Shown: in pieces, positions 1-6,281 of the stretch
Position numbering within the stretch: position 1 is the first letter of the stretch
Layout of the letters: each line of letters begins with the position of its first letter
Assembly: GCA_900770665.1 (NCBI GenBank)
Contig: CAAGKZ010000048.1
Location: forward strand, 1-9,811
Direction: 5' to 3'
Origin: Bacteroidaceae bacterium
Lineage (GTDB): Bacteria > Bacteroidota > Bacteroidia > Bacteroidales > Bacteroidaceae
Length of the DNA: 9,811 nucleotides
The notes under the pieces: model-generated
Seen by the model: only the letters and a program-made list of their open reading frames with translations
The model's database searches: none
What the model was told of the DNA's origin: nothing
Translations under genes and position numbers: made by a program

Positions 1-9
1 GCGTAAATG

Positions 10-58
10 CCATTGCGTGCGAGCAATGTTTGCGACGACGGGAACTTTAGTTCCCCAA
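10..58. repeat. 49-nt two-hairpin repeat, left copy
   Basis: This segment matches 9763-9811 in the same orientation with only three differences (positions 18, 44 and 51 against 9771, 9797 and 9804). It holds two small inverted repeats. CATTGC (11-16) pairs with GCAATG (23-28) around a 6-nt loop, and GGGAAC (40-45) pairs with GTTCCC (50-55) around TTTA. Two of the three differences form one compensatory pair (A44-T51 here, G-C in the other copy), and the third lies in the loop of the first hairpin. The stems therefore seem to be kept. Strand and function are unknown. Confidence 0.8.
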
Positions 59-70
59 AGGAGTGCCGTT

Positions 71-105
71 AGGCTTTGAGGGCGAGCGTAACGACAAAAG
101 AGCCT
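71..105 (+). terminator. possible terminator-like hairpin of an upstream gene
   Basis: AGGCT (71-75) can pair with AGCCT (101-105). The stem is extended by TT against AA with a one-base bulge, and the right arm runs into TTTTT (105-109). A second T-run follows at 118-126. The loop is long (over 20 nt), so the stem is not strong. It may belong to the hairpin-rich repeat region rather than act as a terminator. Confidence 0.25.
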
Positions 106-134
106 TTTTAGTCAGCCTCTTTTTTTCTTTTAAT

Positions 135-157
135 GACCTGTTTTTAAAAAAAAGGTC
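135..157. repeat. AT-rich inverted repeat before the sigma gene
   Basis: GACCT (135-139) pairs with AGGTC (153-157), with T and A runs between them that extend the stem. It lies in the noncoding leader region upstream of the ECF sigma factor. It could be a weak terminator for whatever lies to the left, or simply part of the hairpin-rich edge region. Confidence 0.4.
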
Positions 158-170
158 AAAAAAGTAAAAA

Positions 171-197
171 AAAGATGTTACATTTCGCAACATCTTT
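171..197 (+). promoter_or_regulatory. 9-bp inverted repeat in the sigma operon leader
   Basis: AAAGATGTT (171-179) and AACATCTTT (189-197) are perfect inverted repeats around a 9-nt spacer, 25 nt upstream of the chosen sigma factor start at 223. TACATTTC (179-186) matches 7 of 8 positions of the Bacteroidales -7 element TAnnTTTG, but no TTTG lies 20 nt upstream. The repeat could be an operator or a leader hairpin. If the operon is autoregulated by its own ECF sigma, its promoter would not need to match the housekeeping consensus. The function is inferred from position only. Confidence 0.35.
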
Positions 198-222
198 CGT
201 TTACATAATAGAGAGAGACAGA

Positions 223-726
223 ATGAGCGACAAGACAATCATAACGGTATTTACAAAATTGCGCAGGAAATTCCTGGGCATGGCAATGGCAATACTCCCC
301 AACGAGGAGGATGCCGCCGACGCCCTGCAGGATGCCTTCTGCAAACTTTGGCCGCGGCGCGACACCATCAACGACGAAGCCAAGGCCGAAGCACTCACCG
401 GCATAACCGTGCGCAATATCTGCATAGACAGGACAAGAAAACGGGAACTGCCCACCGTTCCGCTCGACGAGGAGCACGACACCGTTGACAACGAAACCAC
501 ATACAAGGAGCGCGAAGAGAGATACAACACAGTAAAAGCAATAATAGACAACGAACTGACCGAACTGCAAAGAACCATAGTCGAACTCAAAGAGATTGAA
601 GGTCTTGAAATAGAAGAAATCGCCAGGCGGCAAAACATGACAGAGAGCGCAGTGAGGATGAACCTCTCAAGAGCGAGAAACAAAATCAGGGAATGTTACA
701 GAAAGGAGGCAGCACATGAAGAATAA
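223..726 (+). CDS. ECF-type RNA polymerase sigma factor
   Basis: A 167-residue sigma-70 family protein of extracytoplasmic-function type, which would bind core RNA polymerase and direct it to a small promoter set. Region 2 covers about residues 11-75, with a helix holding DALQDAFCKLW (33-43) followed by the basic RNICIDRTRKR stretch (64-74). Region 4 covers about 112-160, with the helix-turn-helix in EGLEIEEIARRQNMTESAVRMNLSR. There is no region 1 or 3, and the length is normal for ECF sigmas. An in-frame ATG at 175 would add 16 residues, but these come from the inverted-repeat leader and do not look like sigma sequence, so ATG 223 is preferred. The last 11 nt overlap the next gene, the usual arrangement for a sigma and its regulator. 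The regulon cannot be read from the window. Confidence 0.93.
   Translation: MSDKTIITVFTKLRRKFLGMAMAILPNEEDAADALQDAFCKLWPRRDTINDEAKAEALTGITVRNICIDRTRKRELPTVPLDEEHDTVDNETTYKEREERYNTVKAIIDNELTELQRTIVELKEIEGLEIEEIARRQNMTESAVRMNLSRARNKIRECYRKEAAHEE
702..709 (+). promoter_or_regulatory. strong Shine-Dalgarno site inside the sigma gene
   Basis: AAAGGAGG lies six bases upstream of ATG 716 and within the coding sequence of the sigma factor. Most Bacteroidales genes, including the others here, lack such a site. It fixes the start of the second gene and suggests that its translation is set separately from, or coupled to, that of the sigma factor, which helps keep the two proteins in a fixed ratio. Confidence 0.75.
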
Positions 727-1210
727 AGGAAACAGCAAGGAGATGGAATATTGGCTTGCGCTCAGCGAGAAGTATTTCGACGCCCTCACCACCGGCGAGG
801 AGGAAAAGGCATTGGCACAGTTCCTTGCAAGCGATGCTGCCGACCACCCTGCCTTCAATGAGATAAAGGCTGTCATGGGCTATCTTAGCACAGGCAAGAG
901 CATTGCCAAGAGAAACAAAGCTGCAAAAACAAGGTGGACGGCCGGCAGAACAATACAATGGAGCGTGGCAGCGGCATCAATAGCACTCACAATAATAATA
1001 GGAACAAAGTTGCTGCCACGCCCTGCCGACACAGAAACAGCAACCGAGAGCAAGGAAACGGAATACTACTACGCATACATCGACGGCAAAGAGTATACCG
1101 ATGAAGATATTGTAATGCAGCACATGCTCACAACAATGAACAAAATGAGCTACACAAGCACCGGCAGCATTGAGGAGCAGATGGGAGCAATGTTCAGAGT
1201 AAATAATTGA
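716..1210 (+). CDS. probable single-TM anti-sigma factor
   Basis: This 164-residue protein has no signal peptide. It has an N-terminal, mostly helical cytoplasmic part (1-79), one hydrophobic segment at about 80-99 (QWSVAAASIALTIIIGT) and a C-terminal part of about 65 residues that would lie in the periplasm, with a YAYIDGKEYTDEDIV stretch at 119-133. Position and topology fit an anti-sigma factor that holds the upstream ECF sigma at the membrane until an envelope signal arrives. No HxxxCxxC zinc motif is present, so it is not of the ZAS class. The C-terminus lacks a STN/secretin-type or FecR domain, so it does not look like a TonB-linked FecR regulator. The start is fixed by the strong ribosome site at 702-709. 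The role is inferred from context, as no defined anti-sigma domain was recognised. Confidence 0.72.
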   Translation: MKNKGNSKEMEYWLALSEKYFDALTTGEEEKALAQFLASDAADHPAFNEIKAVMGYLSTGKSIAKRNKAAKTRWTAGRTIQWSVAAASIALTIIIGTKLLPRPADTETATESKETEYYYAYIDGKEYTDEDIVMQHMLTTMNKMSYTSTGSIEEQMGAMFRVNN

Positions 1211-1229
1211 AAACAACAGGACAACAGAT

Positions 1230-1667
1230 ATGAAACGGATACTGTTTATACTAACAATGTGTCTTATGGCAACCATTGCCAACGCACAGAAAAATATGGA
1301 GATTGCACCACTGTTCGAGGGCACGGAGAGAGCGAAATACGCATTCAGTGCAGTAATCATAGAGGGCAAGAGCCTCAAGAAATACAACCTCACCCTCTTC
1401 AAGAGCGTCACCACTACAAAATCAAAATGGTTCAGTGAGATTGAAAATCTGGTAGAGAACGACAGCAAAGAGGCCATTGACAAGGAGTGCGGATACATCA
1501 ACGGCAAACTCTACTACGGATTCTACCAGTTCAAACCCCGTGATGGCAAATACCGCTACATCTTCTACCGCAACAGTTCCCTGCGCGATGACGAGCCCGA
1601 CGAAGTCACCATTGTATACATGGAGGGATACCCCACCCTTGAAGAACTCAAAAAAATGTTCCGCTGA
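1230..1667 (+). CDS. small secreted protein of unknown function
   Basis: This 145-residue protein has a clear signal peptide (MKRILFILTMCLMATIANA) with predicted cleavage before Gln20, leaving a mature periplasmic or surface protein of about 126 residues. The mature start KNMEIAPLFEG and the end VTIVYMEGYPTLEELKKMF recall a small Bacteroidales family of unknown function that I associate with DUF6108. That link is from memory and needs a profile search. There is no lipobox, membrane segment or catalytic motif. It sits 19 nt after the probable anti-sigma gene, and its stop codon overlaps the next start (TGATG), so it is translated as part of the operon. It could be a sensor partner or a target of the sigma system. 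Confidence 0.8.
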   Translation: MKRILFILTMCLMATIANAQKNMEIAPLFEGTERAKYAFSAVIIEGKSLKKYNLTLFKSVTTTKSKWFSEIENLVENDSKEAIDKECGYINGKLYYGFYQFKPRDGKYRYIFYRNSSLRDDEPDEVTIVYMEGYPTLEELKKMFR

Positions 1668-2242
1668 TGAAAAGATTCATATTATCAATGCTGTTTTTGG
1701 TTATGGCAGCTGTTGCCTACCCGCAATTGGGCGGACGATTGGGCAAGGTCGTTGACAAAGGGATTAAGAGAGCCGACATCATACAGGTTGATTTCGCAAG
1801 CCTCGATGCAGAAACCGGGCAAGAGTATATCAACAGCATTAAGGAGTTTGTCTATAAAAACGAGATGCAGACTAAAAGCAACAACCCAAAAGAGCTTGAA
1901 AAGTCTTTGGAAGAGATTGATGGCAGCACTATCATCATTTGGAAATGCCATACGACCAAGGGGGTGAAGAAACTGCATAAAACAATCTCAAGACTTATTC
2001 CCAAAACACGGTTCGGAATGGGTTGGAGCCTCTACCTTTGGAAAAAGGGATGCGGCAAATATCCAAGAATGTCAAAAAGCATAGGTATGCATGACGATGA
2101 TTTCATAATGAGATACAACCACACGGTATACGACTATAACAAGATAGGCAGATTAGCAGTGACTGCACTTGACAAAACAGAGAACAGGCTTATTGTAATG
2201 TATTACATCGGCACTACACTCATATATTGGAGCAACAAATAA
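1667..2242 (+). CDS. secreted protein of unknown function
   Basis: This 191-residue protein starts at the ATG that overlaps the previous stop by one base. Residues 1-20 (MKRFILSMLFLVMAAVAYPQ) form a signal peptide. The mature part mixes charged and hydrophobic stretches. Features worth noting are a Lys-rich middle (about 65-110), the aromatic GMGWSLYLWKKG run at 117-128, and a C-terminal half with VTALDKTENRLIVMYYIG that looks like beta strands. There are two Cys in the mature part (about 94 and 129). I do not recognise the family. Its position in the sigma operon recalls places where DUF4252 proteins occur in Bacteroidetes, but I cannot support that from the sequence. Its composition is visibly more AT-rich than that of the right-hand operon. 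Confidence 0.78.
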   Translation: MKRFILSMLFLVMAAVAYPQLGGRLGKVVDKGIKRADIIQVDFASLDAETGQEYINSIKEFVYKNEMQTKSNNPKELEKSLEEIDGSTIIIWKCHTTKGVKKLHKTISRLIPKTRFGMGWSLYLWKKGCGKYPRMSKSIGMHDDDFIMRYNHTVYDYNKIGRLAVTALDKTENRLIVMYYIGTTLIYWSNK

Positions 2243-2260
2243 CAAAAAAACATAACATTT

Positions 2261-3163
2261 ATGAAAAAGGTATTTTTTACAGCACTGATGCTTGCAATAT
2301 CACTTACAGGCACAGCACAGGACGAGAACGAGAAAAAAAGTTCGGTAGTTGAAAATGAAAACGAGACCGTATTCATCAAGCCACAGAAAGTCACGGTAAA
2401 GAAAGGTGTTAACACAACCATAAGCATAACAGGCGAAGCCGATGGCGCCGAATACACCTACAACATCACCCAAGGCGAAAACAGCAAGGCTGTCTACAAG
2501 GAGACCGACACAAGTTGGGATTTCACCATTCCATTCATGAACAAGAAAAAGTCGTCATTGAGCACACAGCAACGTAGACGTTTCATCGTTGACCCCACAT
2601 TCGGTTTCGGTGTCATCGGTGCAACTCAGCAGGGCAATGGTGTCAACCTCTCATTCAGCAACGGCTCATTCGAGTATATGCTCGACCGCATTGTGGGATT
2701 GGAGTACCGAACCACACGCAACTCCTACGTTGGAGTAACCTTCGGTCTCGATTGGCGCAACTATAAGATGCTCGACCACAGATGGGTAAAGGATGGCGAC
2801 AAAACCCTCGTTACTAACTTCCCCGATGGTGCCGACATCGACTACTCACGTCTGAGGACACTGAGCCTTAACCTTTCGTTCATGTACGGATACAACTTCA
2901 ACCGATATGTAAACATGAAGATTGGACCTGTTGTCAATTTCAATACCAGAGGCAGGATAAATACACGTTTTGCGCTTGAAGGAGAGTTTGTCAAAGAAAA
3001 GCTGAAAGACATCAACATCGCACCGGTAACAGTGGATTTCAAAGCAGAACTGAATTTCCGTTTCGTGGGATTGTATTTCAAATACTCACCCTGCAATGTA
3101 CTCAACAGCAACTTCGGCCCCGAATTCAAGCCAATGTCAGCAGGTTTGCTGCTCGGTTTCTGA
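2261..3163 (+). CDS. secreted outer-membrane beta-barrel protein
   Basis: This 300-residue protein has a signal peptide (MKKVFFTALMLAISLTGTA, cleavage before Gln20). A polar acidic linker (20-37) follows, then a short beta-rich domain (about 38-95, VFIKPQKVTVKKGVNTTISI...). From about residue 109 to the end, alternating amphipathic strands with many Tyr, Phe, Asn and Gly (FGFGVIGATQQ, VGLEYRTTRNSYVGVTFGLDWRNY, LSLNLSFMYGYNF) suggest an outer-membrane barrel of about eight to ten strands. The protein ends in Phe (GLLLGF), the usual C-terminal signature of Bam-inserted barrels. It is the last gene of the operon and may be the surface output or the signal source. No ligand can be named. Confidence is high for an outer-membrane barrel and low for any more specific role. 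Confidence 0.82.
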   Translation: MKKVFFTALMLAISLTGTAQDENEKKSSVVENENETVFIKPQKVTVKKGVNTTISITGEADGAEYTYNITQGENSKAVYKETDTSWDFTIPFMNKKKSSLSTQQRRRFIVDPTFGFGVIGATQQGNGVNLSFSNGSFEYMLDRIVGLEYRTTRNSYVGVTFGLDWRNYKMLDHRWVKDGDKTLVTNFPDGADIDYSRLRTLSLNLSFMYGYNFNRYVNMKIGPVVNFNTRGRINTRFALEGEFVKEKLKDINIAPVTVDFKAELNFRFVGLYFKYSPCNVLNSNFGPEFKPMSAGLLLGF

Positions 3164-3166
3164 GTA

Positions 3167-3209
3167 ATATATGATGAATGGCGGTTCAAAACCGCCATTC
3201 ATCATATAT
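3167..3209. terminator. shared bidirectional hairpin between convergent genes
   Basis: A perfect 20-bp inverted repeat with a 3-nt CAA loop: 3167-3186 pairs with 3190-3209. It starts four bases after the stop of the barrel gene and ends 13 bases beyond the stop of trmO on the other strand. The right side is followed by T-rich sequence (3214-3236), and neither side has a long uninterrupted T run. The stem length and position strongly suggest a terminator for both directions. Confidence 0.85.
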
Positions 3210-3212
3210 CAG

Positions 3213-3236
3213 CTTTCACATTTCAGTTTTCAGTTT
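3213..3236 (-). repeat. heptamer repeat at the 3' end of trmO
   Basis: Read on the - strand, the sequence is a run of about three 7-nt units of the form TGAAANN (TGAAAAC, TGAAATG, TGAAAGC). It begins inside the last codons of trmO and contains its stop codon. A related run of 7-nt units lies in the transporter gene at 6863-6904. Confidence 0.5.
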
Positions 3237-3897
3237 TAACATCAATAACCTCAAGCACCCCCTCGCCGGAAACCCTGAACCTCACATCACGCCCTGCAAA
3301 GGGCATTCCATAGACCCTCTCCGGGTCATTGTGATACTGCGGACGGGGGTCAAGTTCAAGCACTTTGCAAAGTGCCGCGAAGTCCTCATCACAAAACAAA
3401 CCACGCAACTCATCGGGGAAACGCACCTCAACCTTTTGCCAACGTCTTTCATCAACAAAACCGCTGCGCACACAGGTGTGTGCATCGGCATACTCAACAT
3501 ATGGCTTAATATCATAGATTGGAGTGCCGTCTACAAGGTCGGCACCGGCAACGACAAGCGCGCCATCTTCAACACCCAACAGGCGCACCGATGAAAGCCC
3601 CAACGCATTCGGGCGGAACGGCGAACGCGTGGCAAACACGCCCATGTACTCATTGCCGCCAAGCAACGGCGGACGCACAAGCGGCGACCACTCGCCCTCT
3701 CTCTTTCCATTGAGCGAGAACTCCCAGATGAGCCACAGATAGTCGAACCCCTCAATGCCACGCAAAGCATCGGAATTGGCATATTCCGGTTCAAAGACAA
3801 TGCGTCCCACAAGTTCGGGCACAAGGCCGCTCTGGCGTGGTACACCGAACTTTGTTGTCAATTGCGAACGGTAATATGCTATAGGCTTGATGTTCAT
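3223..3897 (-). CDS. trmO: tRNA t6A37 N6-methyltransferase TrmO
   Basis: This 224-residue protein is of the TrmO (formerly TsaA/YaeB) family, which methylates N6 of threonylcarbamoyladenosine 37 in tRNA using SAM through an unusual small beta-barrel fold. The family hallmarks are present: an early PIAYYRSQLTTKFGVPRQSGLVP segment (5-27), FATRSPFRPNALGLS (88-102) and DLVDGTPIYDIKPYV (121-135). It also has the C-terminal extension of bacterial TrmO, with DPRPQYHNDPERVYGM, so the length is close to that of the E. coli enzyme. The start at 3897 is used because the conserved N-terminus begins almost at once. It is transcribed away from the sialic acid operon and towards the sigma operon. Its last codons lie in a heptamer repeat, so the very C-terminus may vary between strains. 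Confidence 0.95.
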   Translation of the reverse strand: MNIKPIAYYRSQLTTKFGVPRQSGLVPELVGRIVFEPEYANSDALRGIEGFDYLWLIWEFSLNGKREGEWSPLVRPPLLGGNEYMGVFATRSPFRPNALGLSSVRLLGVEDGALVVAGADLVDGTPIYDIKPYVEYADAHTCVRSGFVDERRWQKVEVRFPDELRGLFCDEDFAALCKVLELDPRPQYHNDPERVYGMPFAGRDVRFRVSGEGVLEVIDVKTEN

Positions 3898-3930
3898 AAC
3901 AGGTACATTTGCACGCGAAGATAATAAAGC

Positions 3931-3962
3931 AACATCTATCCGTTAACATTTCGAGACACAAA
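3931..3962 (-). promoter_or_regulatory. weak promoter candidate for trmO
   Basis: On the - strand, TTTG (3962-3959) is followed after exactly 20 nt by TAGATGTT (3938-3931), which matches 6 of 8 positions of the Bacteroidales -7 element TAnnTTTG. The spacing is ideal but the -7 match is weak. The start of transcription would lie about 30 nt before the trmO start codon. Confidence 0.3.
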
Positions 3963-3994
3963 TTTGCTGTTTAGGATATTTTTTTCTTTTTTTG
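3963..3994 (+). promoter_or_regulatory. promoter candidate for the sialic acid operon
   Basis: TTTG at 3963-3966 is followed by a 20-nt spacer and TTTTTTTG at 3987-3994, which matches 7 of 8 positions of the Bacteroidales -7 element TAnnTTTG. This spacing is the one expected for -33/-7 elements. Transcription would start near 3998, giving a leader of about 65 nt that holds the 8-bp palindrome GTGCGCAC (4008-4015), a possible operator. The T-rich context makes a chance match possible. Confidence 0.4.
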
Positions 3995-4062
3995 CAAGTT
4001 GGTATAGGTGCGCACGCACACACATGAACGCGAATTTATTAACTTGTAACTATATATAGATT

Positions 4063-4980
4063 ATGGAAAAGATTATCGGCCTCATCGATGCCCCGTTCAC
4101 TCCATTTTATGAGAACGGCGAAGTGAACTATGAACCAATCCCTGCATACGCGCAGATGCTTGCAAAGAACGGCATGAAGGGTGTTTTCATCAACGGCTCA
4201 TCGGGCGAGGGTTACATGCTCACCGAGGAGGAGCGCATCAAGCTCACCGAGGCGTGGGTAGCTGCAGCCCCCGAGGGTTTCAAGATTATTGTCCACGTGG
4301 GCAGCACCTGTGTAAAGTCGAGCCGCAGAATGGCCGAGCATGCACAGAAGATGGGCGTGTTCGGCATTGGTGCAATGGCACCTCCGTTCCCCAAGGTTGG
4401 CCGTGTTGAGGAGCTTGTAAAGTATTGCGAGGAGATTGCATCGGCAGCCCCCGAATTGCCATTCTACTTCTACCATATCCCTGCATTCAACGGAGCATTC
4501 CTTCCAATGGTGAAATTCCTTGAGGCTGTTGACGGCCGCATCCCTAACTTCGCGGGTATCAAATATACATTCGAGAGCCTTTACGAGTACAACCAGTGTC
4601 GCCTCTACAAGAACGGTAAGTTCGACATGCTCCACGGCCAGGATGAGACCATCCTCCCCTGCCTTGCCATGGGCGGCGCACAGGGCGGCATAGGCGGCAC
4701 AACCAACTACAACGGCTGCAACCTCGCAGGCATCATCGACGCATGGAACGCTGGCGACCTTGAGAAGGCACGCGAGCTGCAGAACTTCTCACAGGAGGTC
4801 ATCAACGTCATCTGCCACTACCGCGGCAACATCGTGGGCGGCAAGCGCATCATGAAGCTCATCGGCCTCGACCTTGGCAAGAACCGCACACCGTTCCAGA
4901 ACATGACCGACGAGGAGGAGGCCGCAATGCGCAAGGAGCTTGAGGCAATCAACTTCTTCGAACGCTGCAACAAGTTCTAA
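4063..4980 (+). CDS. nanA: N-acetylneuraminate lyase (sialic acid aldolase)
   Basis: This 305-residue cytoplasmic aldolase of the DapA/NanA TIM-barrel family splits N-acetylneuraminate into N-acetylmannosamine and pyruvate. Visible active-site features are GSSGE (45-49), which binds the pyruvate carboxylate, the catalytic Tyr137 in FYFYHIPA, and the Schiff-base Lys167 in FAGIKYTF. These lie at almost the same positions as in E. coli NanA (Tyr137, Lys165). GGIGGTTNYNG (208-218) is the later substrate loop. The YHIP form and the region around the lysine look closer to vertebrate-type and Bacteroidetes lyases than to E. coli NanA. It is the first gene of a three-gene operon with the epimerase and transporter, which supports sialate lyase over dihydrodipicolinate synthase. 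In Bacteroides fragilis the equivalent is called nanL. Confidence 0.94.
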   Translation: MEKIIGLIDAPFTPFYENGEVNYEPIPAYAQMLAKNGMKGVFINGSSGEGYMLTEEERIKLTEAWVAAAPEGFKIIVHVGSTCVKSSRRMAEHAQKMGVFGIGAMAPPFPKVGRVEELVKYCEEIASAAPELPFYFYHIPAFNGAFLPMVKFLEAVDGRIPNFAGIKYTFESLYEYNQCRLYKNGKFDMLHGQDETILPCLAMGGAQGGIGGTTNYNGCNLAGIIDAWNAGDLEKARELQNFSQEVINVICHYRGNIVGGKRIMKLIGLDLGKNRTPFQNMTDEEEAAMRKELEAINFFERCNKF

Positions 4981-5083
4981 AGAAGCCTTTGTAAGGATAT
5001 CCAGATTTCTCACATACGTTCGAAATGACAAACACTCGGCTGCTGACACATTAAACGAATTGAAACAAATCAACCCAAATACT

Positions 5084-6265
5084 ATGAATTGGAATAACTA
5101 CTTGAACGACTGGTCGCAGAAGTACCGCGACGACCTTGTAAACGACATAATGCCTTTCTGGCTCAAGAACGGACTCGACCGCGTTAACGGCGGTGTGTAC
5201 ACCTGTGTTGACCGCGACGGTTCACTCATCGACAGCACAAAATCGGTGTGGTTCCAGGGTCGTTTTGCCTTTGTATGCAGCTTTGCCTACAACACAATAG
5301 AGAAGAACCCCGAGTGGCTGGCAGCCGCAAAGAGCACCATCGACTTCATTGAGGCACACTGCTTCGACACCGACGGCCGCATGTACTTCGAGGTGATGGC
5401 CGACGGCACACCGCTGCGCAAGCGCCGCTACGTATTCTCGGAGAGCTTTGCAGCCATTGCCATGGCCGAGTACGCCAAGGCAAGCGGCGACATGACATAC
5501 GCCCGTAAAGCGCTCGACCTGTTCAAGGAGATACGCAAGTTCGTTGCCACACCGGGTTACATGGAACCAAAGTACCTGCCGGCATTGCAGGCAAAGGGTC
5601 ACTCGTTGGTAATGATTCTCATCAACACCGCATCGCGCATACGCAACGTAATAAGCGACCCCGTACTCGATGAGCAGATTAACGAGTCTATAGCATCGCT
5701 CAAGGACTTCATGAAGCCCGAATTTGAGGCGCTGCTTGAGACAGTTGGCCCCAACGGCGAGTTCATCGACACCATCAACGGCCGCCTCATCAACCCCGGT
5801 CACAGCATTGAGACAGCATGGTTCCTCCTTGAGGAAGCAAAATACCGCGGTTGGGACAAAGAGTTGACCGCACAGGCGCTGCAAATCCTCGACTGGTCCT
5901 GGGAATGGGGCTGGGACAAGCAGTATGGCGGCATCATCAACTTCCGCGACTGCCGCAACCTGCCACCACAGGACTACTCACAGGACATGAAGTTCTGGTG
6001 GCCACAGACCGAGGCAATCATTGCCACACTCTATGCCTACGAGGCAACAGGTGACGACAAGTACCTCATCTGGCACAAGCAGATAAGCGAGTGGACATAC
6101 GCACACTTCCCCGACAGCGAGTACGGAGAGTGGTATGGTTATCTGCACCGCGACGGCACGGTGGCACAGCCTGCCAAGGGTAACATCTTCAAAGGCCCGT
6201 TCCACATTCCACGCATGATGATAAAGTCGTTCGAACTTTGCAACATTCTCACAAACAAGAAATAA
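5084..6265 (+). CDS. N-acylglucosamine 2-epimerase (ManNAc to GlcNAc)
   Basis: This 393-residue enzyme of the AGE (renin-binding-protein) family has an (alpha/alpha)6 barrel that interconverts N-acetylmannosamine and N-acetylglucosamine without phosphorylation. Conserved parts seen are WFQGRFAF (56-63), the first catalytic His240 in NPGHSIETAW, FWWPQTEA (304-311), and the second catalytic His374 in GPFHIPR. These two histidines fit the pair known from the Anabaena enzyme. The frame is open upstream to an ATG at 4940 inside the lyase gene, but those 48 residues do not resemble the family, whose N-terminus fits MNWNNYLNDWSQKYRDDL, so ATG 5084 is chosen. It lies 103 nt after the lyase. That gap has a TTTG (4988-4991) and TACGTTCG (5015-5022) with 23-nt spacing, a poor promoter candidate. 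Bacteroidetes call this gene nanE, but it is unrelated to E. coli NanE. Confidence 0.93.
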   Translation: MNWNNYLNDWSQKYRDDLVNDIMPFWLKNGLDRVNGGVYTCVDRDGSLIDSTKSVWFQGRFAFVCSFAYNTIEKNPEWLAAAKSTIDFIEAHCFDTDGRMYFEVMADGTPLRKRRYVFSESFAAIAMAEYAKASGDMTYARKALDLFKEIRKFVATPGYMEPKYLPALQAKGHSLVMILINTASRIRNVISDPVLDEQINESIASLKDFMKPEFEALLETVGPNGEFIDTINGRLINPGHSIETAWFLLEEAKYRGWDKELTAQALQILDWSWEWGWDKQYGGIINFRDCRNLPPQDYSQDMKFWWPQTEAIIATLYAYEATGDDKYLIWHKQISEWTYAHFPDSEYGEWYGYLHRDGTVAQPAKGNIFKGPFHIPRMMIKSFELCNILTNKK

Positions 6266-6281
6266 CAGACCCGCACATTTC

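Noticed and set aside
175..222. Upstream start of the sigma factor at ATG 175
   Set aside because: The 16 extra residues come from an inverted-repeat leader, and normal ECF length and homology begin at 223.
178..683. Two overlapping - strand frames (151 and 160 residues) opposite the sigma gene
   Set aside because: The sigma factor on the + strand has clear regions 2 and 4, and these frames are shadows.
4063..4980. Dihydrodipicolinate synthase (DapA) as the product
   Set aside because: The YHIPA and GIKYT contexts and the operon partners fit sialate lyase, and no lysine pathway genes are near.
4940..5083. N-terminal extension of the epimerase from ATG 4940, overlapping the lyase gene
   Set aside because: The extra 48 residues do not resemble the AGE family, the DNA looks noncoding, and the family N-terminus fits the start at 5084.
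4981..5083. Internal promoter in the lyase-epimerase gap (TTTG 4988, TACGTTCG 5015)
   Set aside because: The 23-nt spacing is off the usual 20 nt and the genes look co-transcribed, so the match is too weak to annotate.
5222..5884. 220-residue open frame on the - strand
   Set aside because: It is antisense to the catalytic part of the well-supported epimerase gene, and its Val/Leu/Cys-rich content reflects the codon shadow.
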